From: JAPUDQ01 sp964573015
GTDB lineage: Bacteria; Patescibacteriota; Saccharimonadia; Saccharimonadales; Saccharimonadaceae
Length of the DNA: 64,000 bases
Assembly: GCA_964573015.1 (NCBI GenBank)
Contig: CAZNHZ010000001.1
Span: forward strand, 248,001 to 312,000
Reading direction: 5' to 3'
A program made the translations under genes and the position numbers. Under the pieces are notes generated by a model that saw nothing but the letters and a program-made list of their open reading frames with translations, was not told the DNA's origin and searched no databases. Below are positions 41,509 through 50,657 of the stretch, in pieces (position 1 is the first letter of the stretch; every line of letters begins with the position of its first letter).

Positions 41509-41537
41509 ATTATATCAAATTATTATGATGTTGTCAA
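41509..41537 (-). promoter_or_regulatory. Perfect-consensus promoter
   Basis: Minus strand TTGACA (41532-41537), 17-nt spacer, TATAAT (41509-41514). Confidence 0.9.
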
Positions 41538-41678
41538 ACACCTGTCGTTCGTCACTTTTTGTAATGTATATAAGAACGTCGTTAAACATTATGCTATCGG
41601 CAATGATCTTGGTCAACCGTCACGTTATCCATATAGTTGCATTTTCACACAAGGCGTGTAGTATAAAGCCCTGAGCAT

Positions 41679-44012
41679 ATGAGCAAAAACCTCGTTATCG
41701 TAGAGTCACCAGCTAAAGCCAAAACTATCGAGAAGTATCTCGGTAAAGACTTTAAAGTACTCTCGAGTATCGGACACATCCGCAGTATCGCCAAAAAAGC
41801 CAAAGACGGCGGTGAAGCAATCGACGTTCGCGGTGACTTTGCGACTGTCTATGAGATTGATCCTGACAAGAAAAAGGTCATTAGCGAGCTGAAAAAAGCT
41901 GTCAAAGCCGCCGATACCGTCTGGCTGGCAACTGATGAAGACCGCGAAGGAGAGGCGATTGCCTGGCATCTATGTGAGGTGCTGGGACTGGACCTCAAGA
42001 CCACCAAACGAATCGTGTTTCATGAGATCACCGAAAGTGCCATCAAAGAAGCGATAGCTAACCCGCGCACCGTCGATATGAACCTAGTGCGCGCTCAGCA
42101 GGCCCGTCAAATCCTTGATCGGATCGTTGGGTTTGAGCTGAGCCCGGTTGTCTGGCAAAAAGTCCCGGGCGGCAAGAGTGCCGGCCGCGTTCAGAGCCCT
42201 GCTGTGCGCCTGCTCGTCGAGCGTGAGCGTGAGATCGCAGCATTTGAGAGCTCGTCGCAGTTTCGCATCACTGCGCTCGTCTCACACGACAAAGAACAAT
42301 TCAAGGCTGAGCTGCCGACGCGATTTGCTACTGAGCAAGAGGCCCACGATTTCCTCGAACACCTCATCACCAGCCAACTGACCGTTGCTGATGTGACAAA
42401 AACACCGGGTACCCGAAACCCCGCTGCGCCATTTACAACAAGCACATTACAGCAAGAAGCCAACTCACGACTAGGGTTTGGCAGCAAAGCTACTATGGCC
42501 AGCGCCCAAAAGCTCTACCAGGACGGCAAGATCACCTACATGCGTACTGACAGCGTCAATCTCAGCCGCCAAGCGATGGCCTCGGCCGCCAGCTATATCG
42601 AAAAAACCTATGGCAAAGACTACGTACAGGTGCGCCCTTACAAGACCAAATTAGCCAGCGCCCAAGAAGCTCACGAAGCGATCCGTCCGACCAATATGGC
42701 ACTCGAGCACGCCAGCAGCAATGAATACGACCAAAAGCTCTATGACCTAATTCGCCGCCGCGCCTTAGCCAGCCAGATGGCACCAGCCAAGCTAGAAAAG
42801 ACAGAGGTGAGTATCACTATTTCCGGCAGCAAGGATAGGTTAATAGCCAAGAGCGAAATCATCACGTTTCCAGGCTTTTTAGCCGTCTATGGCGGCGGCA
42901 AAGACGACACCATCCTGCCGGTGCTCTCGACCGGCACTCTACTGAGCCTAGATTCAGCCGAAGCCCGCCAGACTTTCGCCCGACCGCCAGCCCGCTACAC
43001 CGAAGGCTCACTCGTCAAAAAGCTTGAGGAGCTTGGTATCGGCCGCCCGAGCACCTATGCAACGATCATCAACACTGTCCAGACTCGTGGCTATGTCGAG
43101 CGCGGTGAAAATGAGGGACAGGAGCGAGAGGTGATCGTGCTAGCGTATGGGGACGAAGAGAAAGAGGACATAGCGACAGATGGCGGGCCCATCCGCCGCA
43201 CCATTGAAACCGAAAAAACTGGCTCCAATCGCGGCAAACTTGTCCCGACGCCAGCCGGTGAGCTAATCGCCGACTTCTTGACCAATCATTTCGATCAGAT
43301 CGTTGATTATGGCTTTACAGCCGGTGTCGAAAAACATTTTGATGACATCGCCGCCAACAAGCTCGAGCGCAACACCATGCTGCGCGAATTTTATGAGCCA
43401 TTTCACGCCCTGATCGACAAATCAGGTGATATCGACCGCAGCTCGGTCGGCGCTTCGCGCGAGATAGGCCTGGATCCAAAATCAGGCAAACCTATCGTCG
43501 CTCGATTTGGTCGTTTTGGCCCAATGCTGCAACGCGGCAGCAGCGAAGGGGACGACAAACCGGACTTTGCACCGATGCCGCGCGGCGCCCGGATCGAGAC
43601 AGTCACACTCGAACAAGCTCTTGAAGCATTCCAGCTGCCGCGTCTCGTCGGTCAAACCGTCGACGGACAGGACATTCGCGCCAACATCGGCCGTTTTGGC
43701 CCATACATCCAGGTCGGCAAGCTATTTGTCAGTATCAAACCCGAGGATCCCCACACTATCACCCTCGATAAAGCCCTCGAGCTCTACCAGGCCAAGCTAA
43801 CGGCCGAAGCCGAGAAAAACATTGCTGATTTTGGCGACGGCATCAAAGTACTGCGCGGCCGCTTCGGCCCCTATATCACCGACGGCAAAAAGAACGCCAA
43901 GATCCCCAAAGACACCGACCCAGCCTCGGTCACCCACGACCAAGCCAAGCAGCTTCTCGCCGACGCCCCCGACAAAGGCAAAGGCCGCCGATTCACCCGT
44001 AAAAAGAAATAA
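41679..44012 (+). CDS. topA: DNA topoisomerase I
   Basis: A 777-residue type IA topoisomerase. Toprim domain at the start (VIVESPAKAKTIEKYLG, ATDEDREGEAIAWHL), the active-site tyrosine Tyr287 in GKITYMRTDSVNLS, and HEAIRPT. The C-terminus has no Cys zinc fingers; instead it has three repeats of the GRFGP(Y/M) type (FGRFGPMLQRG, IGRFGPYIQVG, RGRFGPYITDG). It relaxes negative supercoils. TATAAA lies 11 nt before the ATG. Confidence 0.97.
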   Translation: MSKNLVIVESPAKAKTIEKYLGKDFKVLSSIGHIRSIAKKAKDGGEAIDVRGDFATVYEIDPDKKKVISELKKAVKAADTVWLATDEDREGEAIAWHLCEVLGLDLKTTKRIVFHEITESAIKEAIANPRTVDMNLVRAQQARQILDRIVGFELSPVVWQKVPGGKSAGRVQSPAVRLLVEREREIAAFESSSQFRITALVSHDKEQFKAELPTRFATEQEAHDFLEHLITSQLTVADVTKTPGTRNPAAPFTTSTLQQEANSRLGFGSKATMASAQKLYQDGKITYMRTDSVNLSRQAMASAASYIEKTYGKDYVQVRPYKTKLASAQEAHEAIRPTNMALEHASSNEYDQKLYDLIRRRALASQMAPAKLEKTEVSITISGSKDRLIAKSEIITFPGFLAVYGGGKDDTILPVLSTGTLLSLDSAEARQTFARPPARYTEGSLVKKLEELGIGRPSTYATIINTVQTRGYVERGENEGQEREVIVLAYGDEEKEDIATDGGPIRRTIETEKTGSNRGKLVPTPAGELIADFLTNHFDQIVDYGFTAGVEKHFDDIAANKLERNTMLREFYEPFHALIDKSGDIDRSSVGASREIGLDPKSGKPIVARFGRFGPMLQRGSSEGDDKPDFAPMPRGARIETVTLEQALEAFQLPRLVGQTVDGQDIRANIGRFGPYIQVGKLFVSIKPEDPHTITLDKALELYQAKLTAEAEKNIADFGDGIKVLRGRFGPYITDGKKNAKIPKDTDPASVTHDQAKQLLADAPDKGKGRRFTRKKK

Positions 44013-44055
44013 TAGTGGTATTGCTTTTTCGCACGAAATGTGCTAATATTAATAC

Positions 44056-44988
44056 ATGGAACACCGCGAGGACAGAGACCTCACGCTTTATGTTTCTCTT
44101 CGCGAGCTTACACATATCGATAGTGAAGACGGCTTAAAACGCCGTCTTTTTTATGAGGTAGAGGACACAAACTGGAGTGAGACCGAACGAAGTCGGGTCT
44201 ACCAGCTGGTCGATCTCGTCACCGACCAGTATCACTACGGTGATCCACGTGACGACAAGACCTATGCGACACACGTGCTGCGAGTCACAACGCGGCTCCT
44301 CAGCGTCGATCATTTTAATGCCCGCCAGTCTCCTGATATGATCATCGCCGCCTTGCTGCATGATGTCATCGAAGATCGGCCGGAGCGGCTCCTCGATGAG
44401 CTGCCGCTCAATAAGGCTGAGAAGAGTCCCGAAAACCTCACCGCCCGCCGGAACCAGCGAGCACGAGCGATTGCTGTCATCGCTGCCCAATATGGTCCGT
44501 CGGTAGCCAACATGGTTTGGCAACTCTCAAACGGTATCTACGACTCGCAGGATATGACTACTGATGAAAAACATCGTCATTATCAAGCCCATGTTCGCCA
44601 TCTCTTGGAGCAGGGGGGTGATACGGCGCTCATCAAACTATCGGATTTCGTCGATAACTGTTTGGGGCTGGAGTTTAATCCGGACGAAAAGCACAGTCTC
44701 AAGCTCGCCGCCAAATACAAGCCGCTGATCGCTCCGATGTTTGAGTTTGTCTACCGCTCCGGTCTCGATGACGAAATCAAAGCCAAGCTCGCCAACGAGC
44801 TCGTCTATGCCAATGAGATCTGCAACGCCATTCTAGCGTCAGAGGGAGCTCGTACCCACCTCAACGGCTTCCAGGCGCCGTGGTTTGGCAGTGACCGTAC
44901 CAAAGCAGTCTACGAGCAGGACATGCAAACGGGTGGTCATAAAGTCCGGGCAGCACTTGCCAAACGTGCCTGTATGTTGGCCCCATGA
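44056..44988 (+). CDS. HD-domain hydrolase related to SpoT/RelA N-terminus
   Basis: A 310-residue protein with an HD phosphohydrolase domain: Y(A)THVLRVT...AALLHDVIEDRPE (HD pair) and later IKLSDFVDNCLGLEF, the order seen in (p)ppGpp hydrolase domains. No synthetase, TGS or ACT domain follows, so it would be a small alarmone hydrolase or another nucleotide hydrolase. TAATAT ends 6 nt before the ATG. Confidence 0.78.
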   Translation: MEHREDRDLTLYVSLRELTHIDSEDGLKRRLFYEVEDTNWSETERSRVYQLVDLVTDQYHYGDPRDDKTYATHVLRVTTRLLSVDHFNARQSPDMIIAALLHDVIEDRPERLLDELPLNKAEKSPENLTARRNQRARAIAVIAAQYGPSVANMVWQLSNGIYDSQDMTTDEKHRHYQAHVRHLLEQGGDTALIKLSDFVDNCLGLEFNPDEKHSLKLAAKYKPLIAPMFEFVYRSGLDDEIKAKLANELVYANEICNAILASEGARTHLNGFQAPWFGSDRTKAVYEQDMQTGGHKVRAALAKRACMLAP

Positions 44989-45104
44989 CAATAAAACAAC
45001 ATTTCTCTCAGTAAAAAAGTCTCATAGTACTATTTACCATAAGCGCCAAGTATGTGCTATAATAATCGACAGACAGGAAATGTGTGGTGAAATAACAAAT
45101 TTTG

Positions 45105-45133
45105 TTGACTTATATCCAAATTTGTTCTATAAT
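45105..45133 (+). promoter_or_regulatory. Promoter of the sigma-4/HARE gene
   Basis: TTGACT (45105-45110), 17-nt spacer, TATAAT (45128-45133). A second TATAAT near 45057 may be a tandem upstream promoter. The leader is about 48 nt. Confidence 0.82.
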
Positions 45134-45187
45134 CATCCATATTCTGATAGATATAGTTAGCAAAAGTAAGAAAAGGACCCATCAGAC

Positions 45188-46231
45188 ATGAGCGATAACG
45201 CCCAAGCAGTTAGTGTCGATACCAGCGGTGCCGTTGCGAAAGTACTGGCCGGTATTGAGCGTGAACGTGAACGAGAAATTATTGCCCGGCGTTTTGGGCT
45301 TAATGATCGCAAAGAAACGCTCGAACAAATCGGCGACCTCCTCGGCATTACCCGCGAACGCGTCCGCCAACTCGAAAAAGCTATCCTGATCCGGCTCAAA
45401 CTCGCCGCCGAAAAAGACACCGAAAACGTCCAGGCTATCGAAAAACACCTCATCAGGCATTTGCACGAAATGGGCGGTGTCGCCCGCATAAGTAACCTGA
45501 CACGCCGGGTGCACAGCCAACCCACCGAGCGAGATCATGCTCATTTGGCTTTCATAGCCGAGCTCGCCCCAAATTTGACAGTATTGAACGAAAACGATAA
45601 TTACCATCACGGGGTGGCTATCTCTGAGCGTCACAACGAGAAAAAACTGCGCAACGACATTGACACAGTTGTCAGCACCATCAAACAACACGGTCAGCCA
45701 ATCTCGATTAACGATCTTCACAGCAAACTAAATCACGAGCATCCCGACCAGGTTAGGGCCATCGCTAGCCTCAGCAAAAAACTCTCAAGTCTTAAGAATC
45801 AGTGGGGGCTCAACAAGTGGCCGACCGTCAACCCCAAAAACATCCGCGATAAGATCTACGTGATCTTGCAAGAGAACACTGAGCCGATGCACTTCAGCGA
45901 CATTGCCAAAGCTATCAAAAACAGTGATTTCAAACGCAAAAACGTCACCACACAGGCAATTCACAACGAACTGATCAAAGACAAACGTTTCGTGCTGATC
46001 GGCCGCGGTATCTACGCTCTCTCCGAATGGGGTTACACCAAAGGCACCGTCAGCGACATTATTGCCGACATCCTCAAGAAAGAGGGCGCTCCGCTGACGC
46101 GTGACGAGATTGTTCGCCGGGTTCTCAAGCACCGTCAAGTCAAAGAAACGACAATTCTGCTTAACCTGCAAAGCAAGCCGGAGTTTAAGCGCGTCGCCAA
46201 AGCGACATACACATTGGCCGAGACCAAATAA
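45188..46231 (+). CDS. Sigma70 region 4-like / HARE-HTH regulatory protein
   Basis: A 347-residue protein. Residues about 20-75 match sigma70 region 4 (REREIIARRFGLNDRKETLEQIGDLLGITRERVRQLEKAIL, including the -35-binding helix). No region 2 is present. The C-terminal part has two winged-helix units like HARE-HTH / RNA polymerase delta (RDKIYVILQENTEPMHFSDIAKAIKN and VSDIIADILKKEGAPLTRDEIVRRVLKHRQV). It probably contacts RNA polymerase or -35 DNA without acting as a full sigma factor. AGGA precedes the ATG. Confidence 0.8.
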   Translation: MSDNAQAVSVDTSGAVAKVLAGIEREREREIIARRFGLNDRKETLEQIGDLLGITRERVRQLEKAILIRLKLAAEKDTENVQAIEKHLIRHLHEMGGVARISNLTRRVHSQPTERDHAHLAFIAELAPNLTVLNENDNYHHGVAISERHNEKKLRNDIDTVVSTIKQHGQPISINDLHSKLNHEHPDQVRAIASLSKKLSSLKNQWGLNKWPTVNPKNIRDKIYVILQENTEPMHFSDIAKAIKNSDFKRKNVTTQAIHNELIKDKRFVLIGRGIYALSEWGYTKGTVSDIIADILKKEGAPLTRDEIVRRVLKHRQVKETTILLNLQSKPEFKRVAKATYTLAETK

Positions 46232-46369
46232 GCCCGCCTCTTGATTATCGGTAGTTTTAGGACGTTAAATACCAAGGAGACAGCACTGAACTTGTCGCTA
46301 GCGAACGTGTTTATAACCAATACCAAATTGCTAACTGTAAATTACTCCTCTGATATGCGACAATAGAAA

Positions 46370-49159
46370 GTGGTAATGGGAAGTTTCCTAGGATTTTTAT
46401 TGAATTTGTTACTCCAGTGGTATGTCTGGCTACCGCTCGTGGGTATATTGGCATATTACACCTGGCGTAACTACAAAACCGCCGATCATCTCCAATCCAC
46501 CAGCAATAGCTTGCTGATACTCGAGATACCCAAGGCCAATGACAAAAAAGAATTGGCGGCCGAGCAAATGTTTGCCAGCCTGCACGGTATTTTGCGTGAC
46601 CGCCGTGAGCTACGCGACAGCGGCGGCTGGCAGGAGCATATCAGCTTTGAGATTGCGGCTGTCGGCAAGTTGATTAGATTTTATGTATGGGTACCAAAAC
46701 ATCTGCAAAATTTTGTCGAAGGCCAGATCTACGCCCAATACCCAACCGTACAGATACGTGAAGCCGACGAAGATTACACTCGGCGTCATGTCGAACACCC
46801 CGTAGTACATACCGCCGAGCTGACGCTTATTGACAACGATATGTTGCCGATCAAGACGTTTCAGAGCTTCGAAGTTGACCCGCTGGCCGGTATCACCGCC
46901 ACACTTAGCAAGCTTGATACCAAAAACGAGGAAGTCTGGATACAGGTATTGACTCGGCCGATCGCTGATGACTGGCACCGGCGAGCGAGTGCCTATGTCA
47001 ACAAAGTCAAAGGGGGAGGACTCGATATTGATTGGGGCGCGTTTAGTTATTTTCTCAAAATACTCGAGGCACTCTGGACCCCGCCGAGCGGCAGCTCCGC
47101 CGAAACCAAGCCGCGCGAACTAAGTGAGCGCGAAAAAACCCGTATTGCTGAAGTCGAAAAGAAATCAACCAAACTCGGCTACCGAGTCAAGATACGAGTA
47201 GCCTACCTGGGCGAGAGCCAGACCGACGCCAAATTGCGCATGCAGGCGCTGGTCGGCACGTTTAAGCAGTTTAATTCGACCAACCTCAATGGCTTTCGGA
47301 TGACAGGAGCCAGTTTTCGCCGCGACGATCTAGCACCTTATGCCTCGCGGCTATTCATCGATCGCGGATTTATACTAAATATTGAAGAACTTGCATCGGT
47401 CTACCACCTGCCGCACACCAATGTCGAAACACCAAATATAGTTTGGGCCAGCACCAAAACCGCCGAACCGCCGGCCAAACTGCCGGTTCTAACTGGCGAT
47501 ACCGCCTATGATGAGCAAATCAGCGCCTTTGGCATGACAAACTTCCGCGGCAGTAACCAACAATTCGGTCTCTACCGCAGCGATCGCTCGCGCCATGTTT
47601 ATATCATCGGTCAAACCGGAGCGGGGAAGAGCGGACTGCTCGAACTGTTCACACTTAGCGATATCTATCACAACCAAGGTTACGCCATCATCGATCCGCA
47701 CGGCGATTTTGCGATTGATAATCTCAAGTTTATTCCGCCGACACGTATCAAAGACGTGGTTTATTTTAACCCCGCCGACACGGCTTATCCGCTCGGTTTC
47801 AACCCGATGGAGGTACTGGACCCCAACCTCAAAAACAACACCAGCTCAGAGATTATCGGTGTCTTGAAACGCATGTTTGGCGAAAGCTGGGGGCCGCGCC
47901 TTGAGTACATCCTGCGCTATACAATCTTGGCGCTGCTCGATCACCCCGACACCACCATGCTCGACATTACCCGCATGCTGACCGACAAAAAATTCCGCAA
48001 AGAAGTCCTGGCGAGCTGTACCGACACGGTGGTGCTTAACTTCTGGAATATCGAATTTGCTAGCTGGAACGATAAATTCCAGGCCGAAGCCGTCGCCCCT
48101 GTTCTTAACAAGGTAGGCGCCTTTACGGCTAATCCGATTATCCGCAATATCATCGGTCAGCCGAAGAGCACCTTTAATATCCGTCAGCTGATGGACGACG
48201 GCAAAATACTCGTTGTCAACCTATCTAAAGGTTTGATAGGCGAGGATAATGCCGGAATATTGGGGTCGTTTATCGTTACCAAAATCCAGCTGGCCGCCAT
48301 GAGCCGCAGCGATATACCGGACATAGAAGACCGGCGGCCGTTTTATCTGTACGTTGATGAGTTTCAAAACTTTGCAACCGATAGTTTTGCAACAATTCTG
48401 TCCGAAGCCCGCAAATACGGCCTCAATCTGACCGTTGCCAATCAATACATCGCTCAAATGAGCGACACGGTGCGTGACGCCGTCTTTGGCAACGTCGGCA
48501 GTATGATTAGTTTTCGGGTCAGCGCTGACGACGCGCCGTTTCTGGTCAAGCAATTCGAGCCGCAATTTGAGGCTCAAGACTTGCTCCAGATGCACAACCG
48601 TAATTTTATCGTCAACATGGTCATCAGGGGAGAGAAGACTCCGGCCTTTAGCGGTACGACACTGGCGCTGCCGACTTCGGCTACCAATTACTTCGAACAA
48701 ATCGTCGAGCATTCTCGAGTCAACTACGCAAGCGACCGAAGCCAGGTCGAAGCCGATATTCGAGATCGTATCGCCTCATCACAACCGGCCGCGCATCCGT
48801 TCAATACGCAGCAAACCAAAGTACCAAAACAATGGCCGCTCAGCGGCGCAACTACAGTCAAAGAACAAGATGCCGCCGCCCAGCCGGATAAGTCGGTTGC
48901 TGCCACCGACACCGGCTCAGCGGCAGCCAAACCGGCTTCTTCAGCCACCTCACCGGTAACCACCAGCCCCAAGAAACGCTCGCGTAGTCGCTCCCGCAGT
49001 CGCAAAAAAGCTGCCGAGACGCAGACTTCATCGTCCGTCTCACCAAAAGAGCAGGCGACAGCCCCCACGACCACTCCTGCTGCTAAGCAAAAAGCTGCCG
49101 AAAAACCACTACGCAAAACTAAGTCGTCCGATAACGACCACGAATTACGCATTCGCTAA
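46370..49159 (+). CDS. TraD/TraG-VirB4-like membrane DNA-translocase ATPase
   Basis: A 929-residue protein: N-terminal membrane helix (about 8-28), a ~380-residue region before the ATPase, Walker A GQTGAGKS near residues 414-421, PHGDFA, Walker B FYLYVDEFQNF, and a motif around SEARKYGLNLTVANQY typical of type IV coupling/HerA-like ATPases. The last ~120 residues are Ser/Ala/Lys-rich and disordered. It could pump DNA or proteins across the membrane (competence, conjugation or surface structures). The start is GTG with GACAAT 5 nt upstream; ATG at 46376 is an alternative. Confidence 0.85.
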   Translation: MVMGSFLGFLLNLLLQWYVWLPLVGILAYYTWRNYKTADHLQSTSNSLLILEIPKANDKKELAAEQMFASLHGILRDRRELRDSGGWQEHISFEIAAVGKLIRFYVWVPKHLQNFVEGQIYAQYPTVQIREADEDYTRRHVEHPVVHTAELTLIDNDMLPIKTFQSFEVDPLAGITATLSKLDTKNEEVWIQVLTRPIADDWHRRASAYVNKVKGGGLDIDWGAFSYFLKILEALWTPPSGSSAETKPRELSEREKTRIAEVEKKSTKLGYRVKIRVAYLGESQTDAKLRMQALVGTFKQFNSTNLNGFRMTGASFRRDDLAPYASRLFIDRGFILNIEELASVYHLPHTNVETPNIVWASTKTAEPPAKLPVLTGDTAYDEQISAFGMTNFRGSNQQFGLYRSDRSRHVYIIGQTGAGKSGLLELFTLSDIYHNQGYAIIDPHGDFAIDNLKFIPPTRIKDVVYFNPADTAYPLGFNPMEVLDPNLKNNTSSEIIGVLKRMFGESWGPRLEYILRYTILALLDHPDTTMLDITRMLTDKKFRKEVLASCTDTVVLNFWNIEFASWNDKFQAEAVAPVLNKVGAFTANPIIRNIIGQPKSTFNIRQLMDDGKILVVNLSKGLIGEDNAGILGSFIVTKIQLAAMSRSDIPDIEDRRPFYLYVDEFQNFATDSFATILSEARKYGLNLTVANQYIAQMSDTVRDAVFGNVGSMISFRVSADDAPFLVKQFEPQFEAQDLLQMHNRNFIVNMVIRGEKTPAFSGTTLALPTSATNYFEQIVEHSRVNYASDRSQVEADIRDRIASSQPAAHPFNTQQTKVPKQWPLSGATTVKEQDAAAQPDKSVAATDTGSAAAKPASSATSPVTTSPKKRSRSRSRSRKKAAETQTSSSVSPKEQATAPTTTPAAKQKAAEKPLRKTKSSDNDHELRIR

Positions 49160-49751
49160 TTATATATTTGACGTTCAATAAATATAGAACATATTTAGAA
49201 CACGGAATATTTTTAATGATTTAGTTTATTATTTGTTGTAAAACTTGAATATACAGGCCATAAAGTAGTGGAGGTCGTCATAATGAGTAGGTCATTACAA
49301 AAATCTCAAAAATAAAGCCGGCAAAAACATCGATCATAATGTGTAATCACACCAACAGTAAACATAGTTATAATGTCGCACAATATATCTTTTACGACTC
49401 ATTTATTATTTTACAAAGTTGAGTGTTGATACGTCTATTACAGGGGAGTTATGGGAGTTATACATCATTTACGTTTACTTTATGACTTGGCCAACTACTC
49501 TCATCATCTGCTTACTTATAATATACCCCAAATCTATGCAACGTCCGTGTTTAATCGTTTTGGGATCATTTTGTTGTTAAAATTTGACTTTTCCACATAA
49601 TTATTTTACCCCCCTGCTACTTCCCTATATATTTGACTTTTTGATATTTTGTATGATTGTATAGCTTTTTGAAATTGTGATAGATTAAACTTATAGAACA
49701 AATATCGAACATTACCCCGAAAAGAGTAGGTGCCATTTGGTCATCCTAACG
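49160..49751. other. 592-nt AT-rich gap between convergent genes
   Basis: The gap lies between the 3' ends of the ATPase gene (plus) and ftsQ (minus), where only terminators are expected. It contains two copies of a 19-nt motif, ATAGAACA-n-AT-n-T-n-GAACA, at 49184-49202 and 49693-49711 (16 of 19 identical), each itself a direct repeat of GAACA at 11-nt spacing. Short frames with Shine-Dalgarno-like sequences exist (for example ATG at 49450 after AGGGGAG, 49 codons), but none is convincing. No strong terminator hairpin was found. Confidence 0.55.
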
Positions 49752-50657
49752 CTATCGATAAAAGGCCTTACCCTCTACCCGGATGTCGAGATAGGCCGGA
49801 CTAACGTGATTTTCGTCTAACGTCCGCAAGGCATAGGACATATCGGTTACCTGCCCTTTGGGCGAACGGTCGCTACTTAGCATTATCCGATATGGGCGGT
49901 CCTTTAGTATAATATCAATTTGTTTGAGCGTACCCAAGGGCAGAATCACTTCGCTGACCTCACCGACTTTTTGCTGGCGCAACGAAGCAACGACCTGACC
50001 GATAAACTGCATGGTAGCCCTAGAGGCGACTTTTTGAGCAGCCAGCGGCAGCTGCGATTCATCCTTGACTTGCAATAAACCCTGGTGCGACTGACCTAAC
50101 TGGTCGCGGTAAGCCACGCCCGAATCATCAACCAAATAAACCTCATCGCCTAGCCGCCATTGCGCCACCGGCTGACGAAATGTTACTGAAAGCCGGTATG
50201 AAGCAAAGCTCTGCTCGCCATCGAGTTTGACCGCTAATACCTCAGGGGCTTCGTCTTGAATTTGACGAACCAGACGATCGGTATTCAATACAAACGGCAA
50301 ACGCTCCAGAGGATGAGCCATCAGATAGTTTTTTACAAGCGTCATATATCGCTCAGACTGTGGCAAATCCGCTCCGGGTGTGATAGACACAATCAGCGAA
50401 TCAATCAACCACAGAGTACCGGCTACCGCCACCAAGCTTCCTGCCAGCAACCCCAGTAATCGCCGTCGATGACTGCGCAAATCATGGGTCTCGAGACGCG
50501 GCGATCTCAGCTGTGAATTCGACTCGACAGCCGCAACTACTCGCGACGATATGCTGCCGGTCAACGTCCTGCTGCGGCGATACAATGAGCCATCGGTTTG
50601 CGGACGCGGTTGCCTGACAGGCTGCTGAGCGCGTTGTCGCCTGTTGCTGAAGCTCAT
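49752..50657 (-). CDS. ftsQ: Cell division protein FtsQ/DivIB-like
   Basis: A 301-residue protein: basic Arg/Gln-rich cytoplasmic start (~65 residues), one membrane helix (about 68-92), then a POTRA-like and beta domain (MAHPLERLPFVLNTDRLVRQIQDEAPEVLAVKLDGEQ...). It is last in the dcw cluster, its start overlapping the murG stop by 4 nt. Sequence similarity is weak, so the call leans on topology and place. Confidence 0.75.
   Translation of the reverse strand: MSFSNRRQRAQQPVRQPRPQTDGSLYRRSRTLTGSISSRVVAAVESNSQLRSPRLETHDLRSHRRRLLGLLAGSLVAVAGTLWLIDSLIVSITPGADLPQSERYMTLVKNYLMAHPLERLPFVLNTDRLVRQIQDEAPEVLAVKLDGEQSFASYRLSVTFRQPVAQWRLGDEVYLVDDSGVAYRDQLGQSHQGLLQVKDESQLPLAAQKVASRATMQFIGQVVASLRQQKVGEVSEVILPLGTLKQIDIILKDRPYRIMLSSDRSPKGQVTDMSYALRTLDENHVSPAYLDIRVEGKAFYR

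Noticed and set aside
49450..49599. 49-codon frame after AGGGGAG in the AT-rich gap
   Set aside because: No promoter placement, residue composition looks like translated AT-rich DNA; kept only as a note in the gap entry.
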